Source: Vicinamibacterales bacterium (GTDB lineage: Bacteria > Acidobacteriota > Vicinamibacteria > Vicinamibacterales > UBA8438). From it: 64,000 bases of DNA. Each line of letters begins with the position of its first letter. Within the stretch, counting starts at the first letter, position 1. The notes beneath the pieces were generated by a model that searched no databases, was not told the origin of the DNA, and saw only the letters and a list, made by a program, of their open reading frames with translations. Below are positions 43,991-51,643 of the stretch, in pieces. The stretch covers positions 68,275 through 132,274 of the forward strand of contig CATQHX010000007.1 of NCBI GenBank assembly GCA_958296065.1. Reading direction: 5' to 3'. Position numbers and translations under genes: made by a program.

Positions 43991-44428
43991 TCAGTCGCGT
44001 GACTCGGCCAGGTCCTCCCGGCCGATCATCACCTCGGTCGCCTTGACGATGGCGGTCGCCTCGTCGCCGCGCCGCAGGCCCAGCTCGTCGACCGCGTCAC
44101 GGGTGATGACCGCCGTGAGCTGCTGGTCGCCGATCCTGAGTCGGACCTGCGCGAGCAGGCCCTCGCGCCGCACCTCCTCGACGATGCCGCGCAACCGGTT
44201 GCGGCCGCTGAGCGATACCAGGACGCCGCCGCGGCGACCCGGCCGCCGGTCCCGGTCGGGGAGCGTGCCGCGGGCAGCCAGCAGCCGCGCTACTTCCTGG
44301 TCCGAGATGCGGTAGTGTCCACCCTCGGTCCGGGACGTGCGGACGCTTCCCTTGTAGATCCACTGTTTGAGCGTGGAGTAGCCCACGCCGAGCCGCCCGG
44401 CCGCCTCCCGCACCGTCAGGAACGCCAT
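43991..44428 (-). CDS. Helix-turn-helix protein with a TOBE (molybdate/tungstate-binding) domain
   Basis: 145 residues. The N-terminal excisionase/MerR-type HTH (FLTVREAAGRLGVGYSTLKQWIYKGSVRTSRTEGGHYRI) is followed from about residue 77 by a Mop/TOBE domain: VSLSGRNRLRGIVEEVRREGLLAQVRLRIGDQQLTAVITRDAVDELGLRRGDEATAIVKATEVMI. Such proteins bind molybdate or tungstate and often regulate its uptake or Mo enzymes. Its site 1.1 kb from a SoxC-like Mo enzyme, in a window with a Mo hydroxylase, suits that role. ATG 44428 starts the HTH directly. Confidence 0.9.
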   Translation of the reverse strand: MAFLTVREAAGRLGVGYSTLKQWIYKGSVRTSRTEGGHYRISDQEVARLLAARGTLPDRDRRPGRRGGVLVSLSGRNRLRGIVEEVRREGLLAQVRLRIGDQQLTAVITRDAVDELGLRRGDEATAIVKATEVMIGREDLAESRD

Positions 44429-44525
44429 GGTCACATGCAACAACGCGCAGGCAGTGTATTCGCGAAGGTAGAAGCCGCACCACCCGAAGGATGCGCCGTC
44501 CGAACCGACCGGCGTCGGCGGTGTG

Positions 44526-45035
44526 TCACGAATCCTCCCCCGCGATGTCGCGGATGTCGCGCCGGTCGGTCTCCCGGTCGAGGAGCCGCATCTGGGCAAG
44601 GAGTTGCGCGCGCGGCATCACCGGCGCGGCGACCTCCAGGACCTTCAGAATCACGGACGCCGTGGTGTCGAGGTCTGCGTTGCGCCACGCCCCCGTTGCC
44701 GCCTCCTTGAAGCGCGCGGCCTCCGCGATGCACACGTCGATGGTCGTCCCGTCATGCGACAGGGACAGGGCCGCGCGATCCCAGGCTTCGTCCATCCGGC
44801 GCCAGGGGTAGTCGACGACGTGCTCCTTCGCGGCCTTCAGGAGTGCGGGCACATGCTCGGCCGGGACGCAGAGCTCCACGCTGCGAATCGAACGAGTGGC
44901 GCCGTGCGCGGCCGCCGCCACGTCGCCGATCAACTGGAACGGAATGCCGGACGCGTCGAGCAGACCGCACACCCAGCGCAGCGCCGCGGCCGGTGGCTCG
45001 CCGGGCGCCACCGCTCCATCCGGCGCCGCGGTCAT
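44526..45035 (-). CDS. Nucleotidyltransferase-fold protein, possibly part of a toxin-antitoxin pair
   Basis: 169 residues. ASGIPFQLIGDVAAAAHGATRSIRSVELCVPAEHVPALLKAA follows the path of small nucleotidyltransferases (G-S-A-x-H-G and R-x-T-x-D-I-D), but the metal-binding acids are degenerate (SIRSVEL for RxTxDID). TTIDVCIAEAARFKEAA corresponds to the third-acid region. It may be an inactive relative, as in AbiEii or MNT antitoxin partners. Its ATG overlaps the stop of the 42-residue frame upstream (ATGA, 45032-45035). Confidence 0.7.
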   Translation of the reverse strand: MTAAPDGAVAPGEPPAAALRWVCGLLDASGIPFQLIGDVAAAAHGATRSIRSVELCVPAEHVPALLKAAKEHVVDYPWRRMDEAWDRAALSLSHDGTTIDVCIAEAARFKEAATGAWRNADLDTTASVILKVLEVAAPVMPRAQLLAQMRLLDRETDRRDIRDIAGEDS

Positions 45036-45160
45036 CCGGGACTCCCGTCGGCATGCGCCTCGAGCGCACGTTCGAACGCCGCCCGCACCCGCGGCTCGAA
45101 GCAGACGAAGCGCAGCGTCGTGATGTCGGCGGTGGTGACGCGCAGGCGCTCGCGGGGCAT
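45032..45160 (-). CDS. Small protein (42 residues) coupled to the nucleotidyltransferase-fold gene
   Basis: MPRERLRVTTADITTLRFVC followed by FEPRVRAAFERALEAHADGSPG. Its stop overlaps the next start by 4 nt, its residue pattern looks coded, and it ends where the partner begins, as antitoxin genes do. No strong RBS, no family. It starts 65 bp from the divergent selenoprotein gene. Confidence 0.5.
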   Translation of the reverse strand: MPRERLRVTTADITTLRFVCFEPRVRAAFERALEAHADGSPG

Positions 45161-45224
45161 TGCTCGGCCGGGTTTCACGCCGATTGGTGCAACGAGTAGT
45201 ATACGGAGGTCAGGAGTCAGACCG

Positions 45225-45455
45225 ATGAAGCTGTCGATCAAGTATTGCACCCGTTGAAAGTACCTGCCCGAGGCCTCCAGTCTGGCGGCCGAGATAAGGA
45301 ACGCGCTCGGTCTGGAAACCGAGCTGGTCGAGGGAACCAACGGAGTGTTCGATGTCGTCGCGGACGGCAGGATGATCTTCTCGAAGCACGCCGAGCAGCG
45401 ATTTCCGGAATCGAACGAGATCATCGATGCCCTGCGAGCCCTGAACGCCGCGTAG
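45225..45455 (+). CDS. SelT/SelW/SelH (Rdx) family selenoprotein, Sec encoded by in-frame TGA
   Basis: From ATG 45225 the frame reads MKLSIKYCTR, then TGA (45255-45257), then KYLPEASSLAAEIRNALGL and continues to TAG 45455, 76 residues with the TGA counted. The first 10 codons give YCTR-stop, which is exactly the C-x-x-U redox motif of SelW-like proteins. After the TGA the family continues without a break: LVEGTNGVFDVVADGRMIFS and the RFP block (QRFPESNEIIDALRAL). A stop at that place is not plausible by chance. AGGAG lies 9 nt before the ATG. A hairpin follows the TGA at 45272-45290. Function is thiol-disulfide or peroxide-type redox, partner unknown. Confidence 0.9.
45272..45290 (+). promoter_or_regulatory. 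Candidate bacterial SECIS element of the SelW-like gene
   Basis: In RNA form GGCC-U-CCA-GUC-UGG-C-GGCC: a 4-bp stem, a U/C mismatch, a 3-bp stem and a 3-nt loop opening with GU. The loop starts 23 nt after the UGA. Bacterial SECIS elements sit just after the Sec codon and carry a bulged U and a G-rich loop for SelB; this fits in size, distance and loop. Fold not computed. Confidence 0.6.
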
Positions 45456-45503
45456 CCCTCGGCGTCGCCGGTTCGGTCGTGCGTCTCACGGGAGGGGAAG
45501 CCA

Positions 45504-46712
45504 ATGCCGCGAAAAGTCACCCGTCGGGATATCCTGGCCGGCGCGGCCGGCGCCATCGGCGCCGCCACGCTCGCACCGGCCGGCCAGCGCGTGCACGCGC
45601 AGGACACCACGAAGTCGCCGGGAGGGCCGGCGAGCGCAATCGGGGCGCGTTCGCCCCACGAGCCGCTGGCGCGCGGCCGGGTTACCGGCCTCTCGTCGCG
45701 GACGCCGCTGCAGGATCTCCACGGCATGATCACGCCGTCGGACCTCCACTTCGAGCGGCACCACGGCGGCGTGCCGGAAATTGACCCCGACGACTACCGG
45801 CTCCTGATCCACGGCATGGTCGAGCGGCCGATAGTCTTGACGCTCGCCGAACTGAAGCGTTTCCCCGCCACGTCGCGGATCTGCTTCCTGGAGTGTTCCG
45901 GCAACTATCCCACGGGCGCCGGGCCGGAAACGAAGCCGGAGCTGGTCTGCGGCATGACCTCCACCACCGAGTGGACCGGCGTGTCGCTCGCCACGCTGTT
46001 CCGCGAGATCGGCGCGAGCTCCGACGCCACCTGGTTCCTCGCCGAGGGACAGGACGCCGCCGTGATGACCCGCAGCGTCCCCATGGAGAAGGCGTGGGAC
46101 GACGCGATGATCGCCTATGCGCAGAACGGCGAGGCGCTGCGGCCGTCGCAGGGCTACCCGGCGCGGCTCCTGCTGCCGGGATGGGAGGGCAACTCCAACG
46201 TCAAGTGGCTGCGCCGCATCGAGCTGGCCGACCAGCCGTTCATGACGCGCGAGGAGACCTCGAAGTACACCGATCCTCTGGCCGACGGGACGGCCCGGCA
46301 GTTCAGCTTCGTCTTCGACGCCCGCTCGATCATCACCTCGCCGGCCTACCCGGATGTGGTTGAGCCGGGCTGGATAGAGCTGCGCGGTGTCGCCTGGTCG
46401 GGACGGGGCACCATCGCGAAGGTGGACGTCAGCACCGACGGGGGCCGGACCTGGCAGGAGGCGCGCCTGCAGGGGCCCGTGTTGAAGCAGGCGCACACCC
46501 GCTTCCGGCACCTGTGGCGCTGGGATGGCTCGGAGACCGAGATCATGAGCCGGGCCACCGACGACAGCGGCTACGTCCAGCCGACCCGCGCCGCGCTGCG
46601 GGCCGTTCGCGGGCGGCGCGCGCGCCGTTATCACCTCAACCCGATCACCGCCTGGCGCATTCAGCCGAACGGGCAGGTCTACTACCGGGAGGAGCCGCCG
46701 TGGGACGCGTGA
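45504..46712 (+). CDS. SoxC/SorA-like sulfite dehydrogenase, molybdopterin subunit, Tat-exported
   Basis: 402 residues of the sulfite oxidase family. Tat signal VTRRDILAGAAGAIGAATL. The Mo-binding Cys is in ICFLECSGNYPTGAG (family block with xCSGN), followed by EWTGVSLATLF, DAAVMTRSVPMEKAWDDAMIAYAQNGEALRPSQGYPARLLLPGWEG and NVKWLRRIEL. The C-terminal dimer domain has ISTDGGRTWQEA-like DVSTDGGRTWQEA. These match SoxC more than plant-type enzymes. Probably oxidises sulfite or a bound sulfur intermediate and hands electrons to the cytochrome c encoded next. No other sox genes are in the window. Confidence 0.92.
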   Translation: MPRKVTRRDILAGAAGAIGAATLAPAGQRVHAQDTTKSPGGPASAIGARSPHEPLARGRVTGLSSRTPLQDLHGMITPSDLHFERHHGGVPEIDPDDYRLLIHGMVERPIVLTLAELKRFPATSRICFLECSGNYPTGAGPETKPELVCGMTSTTEWTGVSLATLFREIGASSDATWFLAEGQDAAVMTRSVPMEKAWDDAMIAYAQNGEALRPSQGYPARLLLPGWEGNSNVKWLRRIELADQPFMTREETSKYTDPLADGTARQFSFVFDARSIITSPAYPDVVEPGWIELRGVAWSGRGTIAKVDVSTDGGRTWQEARLQGPVLKQAHTRFRHLWRWDGSETEIMSRATDDSGYVQPTRAALRAVRGRRARRYHLNPITAWRIQPNGQVYYREEPPWDA

Positions 46713-47326
46713 CGCCGAGGGGGATGTTGACCGCGCCGTTGCTGGCCGCCGCGCTCGCGCTGGGCGGTGCCGGCATCCTGTTCGCCGGGCCGGCCGCGGC
46801 ACAGGGCGGCAGTGGGGCGGAGCAGGGCACGCCCGAGTCGTTCGGCTTCGGCCGCGCGGCCACCGCGGAGGAGATCGCCGCCTGGGACATCGACATCATG
46901 CCCGACGGCACCGGCCTGCCGGAGGGTGAGGGCACGGCGGCGAGCGGTGCGCCCATCTACGCACGGCAGTGCGCCGTCTGCCACGGGCAGTCCGGCGAGG
47001 GCGGCGTTGCGGACCGGCTCGTCGGCTACACGCCGGAGACCACGCCGCCGTTCGGGCCGCGCTACGAGGAGTGGCGCGGCGACGGCCCCGACGTGCCGTA
47101 CTCGATCGGCAACTACTGGCCCTACGCCACGACGCTCTTCGACTACATCCGGCGCGCGATGCCGTCGAACGCGCCCGGCACGCTGGAAGCCGACCAGGTC
47201 TACGGCCTCGTCGCCTGGATCCTGGCCGAGAACGGCCTCATCGGTGCCGACGACGCGATGAACGCCACGACGCTGCCGGCGGTGGAGATGCCGGCCCGCG
47301 ACATCTTCGTCCCGCAGGAACGCTGA
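46700..47326 (+). CDS. Exported cytochrome c, partner of the SoxC-like dehydrogenase (SoxD/SorB type)
   Basis: 208 residues with one c-type heme site, QCAVCHGQSGEGG, and signal peptide MLTAPLLAAALALGGAGILFAG. GTG 46700 is taken as start: GGGAGG stands 8 nt upstream and it adds Arg residues to the signal's n-region; ATG 46724 is the alternative. It overlaps the SoxC-like gene by 13 nt. PTRI-type sequence is replaced by YWPYATTLFDYIRRAMPSN, where Met could be the distal heme ligand. Accepts electrons from the Mo subunit. Confidence 0.9.
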   Translation: MGRVTPRGMLTAPLLAAALALGGAGILFAGPAAAQGGSGAEQGTPESFGFGRAATAEEIAAWDIDIMPDGTGLPEGEGTAASGAPIYARQCAVCHGQSGEGGVADRLVGYTPETTPPFGPRYEEWRGDGPDVPYSIGNYWPYATTLFDYIRRAMPSNAPGTLEADQVYGLVAWILAENGLIGADDAMNATTLPAVEMPARDIFVPQER

Positions 47327-48936
47327 CCATCGAGAAGCGCAAGCTGCCCATCGGAATACAGACGTTCCGCCAGATCCGCGAGGAAGGCTACTACTACGTC
47401 GACAAGACGGGCTGGGCGCGGCGCATGGTGGAGGAAGGGAAGCACTACTTCCTCTCCCGCCCGCGGCGTTTCGGCAAGAGCCTGTTCCTGGACACGCTGA
47501 ACGAGCTGTTCGAGGGCAACGAGCCCCTGTTCGAGGGCCTCGCCATCCACGAGCACTGGGATTGGTCCGTGCGCCATCCCGTGGTGCGGCTCGACTTCGG
47601 GAGCGGGCGTTTCGGCGATCCCGACGCTCTGCGCGAGGACGTGATGGCGCAGCTCGACGCCATCGAGCGCCGGACGGAGACTGCGTCCGGCTACGATGCC
47701 GCGCACGCCCGTTTCCGACGCCTGTTGCAGGTGCTGCACGAGCGCACCGGACAGCGTGTCGCGGTGCTGGTGGACGAGTACGACAAGCCCATCCTCGACG
47801 CCCTGGGTACGCCGGATGTCGCCCGCGCCAACCGCGACTTCCTGCACGGGTTGTATTCGACCATCAAGTCCGGCGACCCGCACGTCGAGTTCACTCTGCT
47901 CACCGGGGTGAGCAAGTTTTCGAAGGTCAGCCTCTTCTCCGGCCTCAACAACCTGAAGGACATCACCCTGGATCCGCGCTACTCGGCCATCTGCGGCTAC
48001 ACCGACGCGGACCTGGACGCGGTGTTCGCGCCGGAGCTTCCCGGCCTGGACCGGGACGAGATTCGCGATTGGTACAACGGCTACAACTGGCTCGGCGAGG
48101 AGCGGGTCTACAACCCCTTCGACATCCTGCTGCTGTTCGACCGCCGGGAGTTCGAGGCGTGGTGGTTCGAGACCGGCACGCCGACGTTCCTCATCGACAT
48201 GCTGGCCAGCCGGCGCATCGACTCCCCGAAGCTGGACGACATGCTGAGTCAGCGCGACCTGCTGTCGACCTTCGACGTGGACGACATCGCCACCGAGGCA
48301 CTGCTGTTCCAGACCGGCTACCTCACCATCCGCGGCGAAGAGCGGCGCGGCGGCAAGACGTACTACCGGCTCGGCTACCCCAACCGCGAAGTACGGCAGA
48401 GCCTTAACGAGAGCCTGCTGCGCCACCTGCTGGGACGACCACCCGGACTGGCGGAGCACACGGCCCGCTTGTACGACCTGCTGCTGGCCAACGACTTCGC
48501 GGGCCTCGAGTCGCTGTTTCGGGCGCTCTTCGCCGGCATCCCCTACGAGTGGCACACGAAGAACGAAATCGCGCGTTACGAGGGCTACTACGCCAGCGTC
48601 TTCTATTCCTGCTTCGCCGCGCTGGGACTCGACGTCACCGTGGAGGACAGCAGCAGCCACGGCCGCCTCGACATGGCCGTCCGATTCAACAACAACGTCT
48701 ACCTGTTCGAGCTCAAGGTGGTGGGAGGATCGGCTGGGGAACGCACGACCGCCTTCCCTGCACGAACGGGCGCGCTCGACTCCGACGACGCATCCACGGG
48801 CCGGGCGATGGCGCAGTTGAAGCAGAAGGGCTACGCTGACAAGTACCGTCACCTGGGCCAGCCGATCCACCTGATCGGCGTGGAGCTGGACCGGGACAGC
48901 CGCAACGTGGCGTCGTGGGAGGTGGAGCTTGCTTGA
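47323..48936 (+). CDS. AAA-ATPase-like/PD-(D/E)XK nuclease superfamily protein (DUF1703 type), apparent CTG start
   Basis: 537 residues. KLPIGIQTFRQIREEGYYYVDKT is the usual front of the AAA-ATPase_like family, FLSRPRRFGKSLFLDTL contains a P-loop variant, and VLVDEYDKPILDAL is Walker B-like. The C-terminus has the nuclease-like core ALGLDVTVEDSSSHGRLDMAVRFNNNVYLFELKVV (D-ExK). No ATG or GTG stands before KLPIG. The best start is CTG 47323, which overlaps the cytochrome c stop as CTGA, with AGGAA upstream; related proteins begin with a Met at about this place. Function unknown; these genes are often mobile and repeated in genomes. Confidence 0.88.
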   Translation: MTIEKRKLPIGIQTFRQIREEGYYYVDKTGWARRMVEEGKHYFLSRPRRFGKSLFLDTLNELFEGNEPLFEGLAIHEHWDWSVRHPVVRLDFGSGRFGDPDALREDVMAQLDAIERRTETASGYDAAHARFRRLLQVLHERTGQRVAVLVDEYDKPILDALGTPDVARANRDFLHGLYSTIKSGDPHVEFTLLTGVSKFSKVSLFSGLNNLKDITLDPRYSAICGYTDADLDAVFAPELPGLDRDEIRDWYNGYNWLGEERVYNPFDILLLFDRREFEAWWFETGTPTFLIDMLASRRIDSPKLDDMLSQRDLLSTFDVDDIATEALLFQTGYLTIRGEERRGGKTYYRLGYPNREVRQSLNESLLRHLLGRPPGLAEHTARLYDLLLANDFAGLESLFRALFAGIPYEWHTKNEIARYEGYYASVFYSCFAALGLDVTVEDSSSHGRLDMAVRFNNNVYLFELKVVGGSAGERTTAFPARTGALDSDDASTGRAMAQLKQKGYADKYRHLGQPIHLIGVELDRDSRNVASWEVELA

Positions 48937-49123
48937 TCGCAACCGGCGCGGCTCGCAGGACGGATCCGAACATCCCGGACCCGAGCAGCAGAAGACGGAC
49001 ATCTGGCACGCGCTCCAGGACTGGCGCGCGCAGGCGGGCTTCGACTGGCCGGAGTTGACCCCGGAGGAAGTGGACGCGTGGCGAGACCGGCGCCCTGGCC
49101 GGGAGTTCTCGTGGCCGGAGTGA
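48929..49123 (+). CDS. Small protein with TTG start after the AAA/nuclease gene
   Basis: 64 residues, overlapping the previous gene by 8 nt. Start TTG 48929 has GGAGG 6 nt upstream. The C-terminal part FDWPELTPEEVDAWRDRRPGREFSWPE looks like the tail of a small antitoxin, but no toxin follows on this strand. It may belong to the AAA/nuclease gene. No known family. Confidence 0.5.
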   Translation: MLDRNRRGSQDGSEHPGPEQQKTDIWHALQDWRAQAGFDWPELTPEEVDAWRDRRPGREFSWPE

Positions 49124-49131
49124 CGCTGCGT

Positions 49132-50232
49132 CACGAGTCCGTAACTGGTGCTGCGCCCGCCGCCCGGGTTGCGGACGAGGACGCCGCGGTCGACCAGGAA
49201 CGCGATGTCTCGCAGGGCCGTGTCCTGTGAGCACTTTGCGAGCTTCGCCCACTTCGAGGTGATGAGCTTGCCCTCGAAGCCGTCCAGCAGGCGGTTCAGG
49301 ACGAGGCGCTGGCGGTCGTTCAGGGAAACGCCGGCGGCGCGGTCCCAGAATCGCGCTTTCGCCAGTACGCCGGCCAAGGCCGTGCCTGCACTGTCGATGG
49401 AGCGGCCGAGACAGGCGAGAAACCAGTCCATCCATTCGGTGACGTCGGTCGTGTCCCGTTGTGTCCGTTCGAGCACGTCGTAGTAGGCATTGCGCTCCGC
49501 GCGGATCTGCGACGACATGCTGTAGAAGCGCTGCGAACTGTGCTCCGAACGAGCCAGCGCCATGTCGGCGACCGCACGCGCGATGCGGCCGTTGCCGTCG
49601 TCGAACGGGTGGATGGTCACGAACCGAAGATGGGCCAACGCCGCGTTGAGCACCGGGTCGGTGTCCGTCGGCGCCTCGAACCACTCCAGGAACGCTCCCA
49701 TCTCCATGTCGAGTCTGGAGGCCGGCGGCGCCTCGAAGTGCACACGTTCTCGGCCGGCCGGGCCGGAGACTACCTGCATGGGATCGGAGCCGCTGCCGCG
49801 CCAGGCGCCGACCCTGATCCGCTTCATGCCGCTGCGGCCGGTGGGGAACAGCGACGCGTGCCAGTCGAACAGGCGCTCGGCGGTCAGAGGTTCGTCGTAG
49901 CGCCGCGTCGCGTCCAGCATCATCTCGACGACGCCCTCCACATCTCGATCCGTCCGACCGCGGCCACCGGCGTGCATGCCGAGACGCCGCGCAACCGACG
50001 ACCGAACCTGTCTCGGATCGAGCTTCTCCCCCTCGATGTCGCTGCTCTTGACGACGTCCTCGACCAGGGTTCCCAGCACAGCCTCGCGCTGCAGATCGAA
50101 GCCGAGGGCTTCCATGCGGCCGATGAGACGACCCTGCCGGTACCGAACGTTGGCCAGCAGGGCGGCGAGCGTCTCGTCGTTCCAGCGAAGGCGCGGCCAG
50201 TCGGACTTCTCGTGGACGTATATTCTCCGCAT
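49132..50232 (-). CDS. Fic-family AMPylase (DUF4172 type), no in-frame stop at the expected end
   Basis: Transfers AMP or a similar group to target proteins. 367 residues are clearly Fic. The N-terminal DUF4172 block is DWPRLRWNDETLAALLANVRYRQGRLIGRMEALG. VKSSDIEGEKL contains the inhibitory motif S-x-x-x-E-G of class II Fic. The active site HPFDDGNGRIAR is intact. A winged-helix end follows, NPGGGRSTSYGLV, where relatives stop. Here the frame continues without stop to 47200, antisense to the two genes behind. A +1 shift right after GLV would give TGA at once, so a one-base indel or sequence error is likely. The listed end marks the homologous part only. Confidence 0.85.
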
Positions 50233-50249
50233 GATTCACGGAGAATATA
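50219..50249. promoter_or_regulatory. 11-bp perfect inverted repeat around the Fic start codon
   Basis: TATATTCTCCG (50219-50229) and its exact complement (50239-50249), with 9 nt between. The Fic start codon (50232-50230) lies in the spacer, so either a dimeric protein bound here would block initiation, or the mRNA hairpin would hold the start codon in its loop. Autoregulation by the Fic protein's own winged-helix domain is possible. Confidence 0.65.
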
Positions 50250-50307
50250 GCAGCGTTTCGTCGTACCCCACCTTTGCTTGGCTGTGCCGTGGGCCCGCCG
50301 CCGAGGC

Positions 50308-50336
50308 TGGACACTATGTGTTGGTCAATATACACT
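50308..50336 (+). promoter_or_regulatory. Promoter of the DUF7662-antitoxin/PIN operon
   Basis: TGGACA (50308-50313), a 17-nt spacer, TACACT (50331-50336). The boxes match five and four of six consensus bases, in an AT-rich patch that stands out from the surroundings. It lies 85 bp before ATG 50422. Confidence 0.55.
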
Positions 50337-50421
50337 TAAACACTACCACGCAGCCGAACCCACATGACCACGCGGCATTCGCTCAGGCGCCCATGTGCTT
50401 GGGCCATGGAGTTCATCAATC

Positions 50422-50847
50422 ATGAGCAAGTACGCACCGCTCGAATCTCATCTGCGCAACTCAGGGAGCGACCACGTGCCGATGACGTTCAAGGGAATCG
50501 AACACGTCATCGGGGCGCCGCTACCACCGTCGGCCTTCAAGCACCGTGCGTTGTGGTCCAACAACGACAGCAACTGGGTGATGACCAAGTTCTGGCTCGC
50601 AGCAGGGTACAAGACAGAGGCTGTCGACATGGCGAACGGCACGGTGGTCTTCCGGAGGGCCACATCGGCCAATCCACCACCAGGGTCCAACGGTGCACCA
50701 CGACCGCCGCGTGGCGCTTCTCCCTCTGCTGCCGCGCAACACGGGGCATTCTCGCGCATCTTCGGCGCGCTCAAGGGCACGGTGACGGTCGCGCCCGGCA
50801 CGGATCTGACTGCTCCGATCGGCGAAGAATGGGACGCGGAGCGATAA
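50422..50847 (+). CDS. DUF7662-like protein with antitoxin-like C-terminus
   Basis: 141 residues. MSKYAPLESHLRNSGSDHVPMTFKGIEHVIGAPLPPSAFKHRALWSNNDSNWVMTKFWLAAGYKTEAVDMANGTVVFRR is a DUF7662-type domain; its context (E-I-E-x-I-L-G-x-P-L-P) recalls proteins near restriction or toxin genes. After a Pro/Ala linker the tail LKGTVTVAPGTDLTAPIGEEWDAER has the shape of VapB/AbrB-type antitoxins that end just before a PIN toxin, and here the PIN gene follows after 6 nt. I infer a fused antitoxin. Confidence 0.8.
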   Translation: MSKYAPLESHLRNSGSDHVPMTFKGIEHVIGAPLPPSAFKHRALWSNNDSNWVMTKFWLAAGYKTEAVDMANGTVVFRRATSANPPPGSNGAPRPPRGASPSAAAQHGAFSRIFGALKGTVTVAPGTDLTAPIGEEWDAER

Positions 50848-50853
50848 CGGCCG

Positions 50854-51267
50854 ATGACCGACTATCTGCTTGACACGTGTGCCGCGATCTGGATCTCGCA
50901 AGGCGACCCCTGGAGGGAACCCGCCGCAAGCGAACTGCCGGAGAACACCGAACACGGAGCGCAGCTCTTCGTGTCGCCCATCACGGCGTGGGAAGTCGGG
51001 ATGCTCGTGGCCAAGGGCAGAATGGCGCTTGCGCTCGACCCCGATCTCTGGTTCCAGCGGTTCTGCGACCTGCCCGGCGTAACTGCCGCGGCAATGCCAC
51101 CGACGGTGCTCGTGGCATCCACTACGCTGCCCGACCAGCCGCCCGGCGACCCCGCGGATCGCATACTCATTGCAACCGCTCGGGCATCCGGATACGTCTT
51201 GGTCACGCGTGATGAGAAGATCCTCGACTACGGCGCCCGCGGTAACGTACAGGTCTTGGCGTGTTGA
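50854..51267 (+). CDS. vapC: PIN-domain toxin (VapC family)
   Basis: 137 residues with all four PIN acids: LLDTCAAIW, SPITAWEVGMLVAKG, DPADRILIATARASG and VTRDEKILDYG. Type II toxin RNase, homologous to the STK/VapC group with AWEV in the second motif. Preceded by its likely antitoxin, 6 nt away. The gene is intact. Confidence 0.92.
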   Translation: MTDYLLDTCAAIWISQGDPWREPAASELPENTEHGAQLFVSPITAWEVGMLVAKGRMALALDPDLWFQRFCDLPGVTAAAMPPTVLVASTTLPDQPPGDPADRILIATARASGYVLVTRDEKILDYGARGNVQVLAC

Positions 51268-51298
51268 CGTGCGGCGACCTACGGAAGGGGGCCATGCC

Positions 51299-51544
51299 TT
51301 GGATGAACAGCGCGCCAGACTCAGCATCGACGTGACCCGGGAAACGCGGCGCCGCATCCGGCTCGCTGCAGCACAACGAGACCAGTCCATTTGGCAGTAC
51401 GTGTCCGAAGCTATCGAAGCCCGGCTACAGGATGACTTGCCCGACGAGACGCGGGCCGATCCGACCGCACTGAGAGCCTCCGCGGATCCGGTGCTCGCCG
51501 AGCTGTGGGACAACCCCGTCGATGCCGCGTACGACGCCCTGTGA
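51299..51544 (+). CDS. Ribbon-helix-helix antitoxin-like protein without a toxin partner
   Basis: 81 residues from TTG 51299, with GGAAGGGGG upstream. LSIDVTRETRRRIRLAAAQRDQSIWQYVSEAIEARL is an RHH/Arc-type DNA-binding domain. The end SADPVLAELWDNPVDAAYDAL is the tail seen in antitoxins that neutralise a toxin encoded next. No toxin gene follows: the 99 bp to the convergent HEPN gene hold no frame I recognise. It is either an orphan or works with the PIN gene upstream. Confidence 0.7.
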   Translation: MDEQRARLSIDVTRETRRRIRLAAAQRDQSIWQYVSEAIEARLQDDLPDETRADPTALRASADPVLAELWDNPVDAAYDAL

Positions 51545-51643
51545 CCGCGACGCGGCCTTGGCGGCAATTGCCAGCAATCGCGAACGACTGCTCGTCGGCC
51601 CGCTCATCCGCGGCCACGGTTCTGACGGGCCTGATGCTCCGAT

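Noticed and set aside
45032..45733. 233-codon minus-strand frame across the selenoprotein
   Set aside because: Only its last 42 codons look coding; the rest is antisense to the SelW-like and SoxC-like genes.
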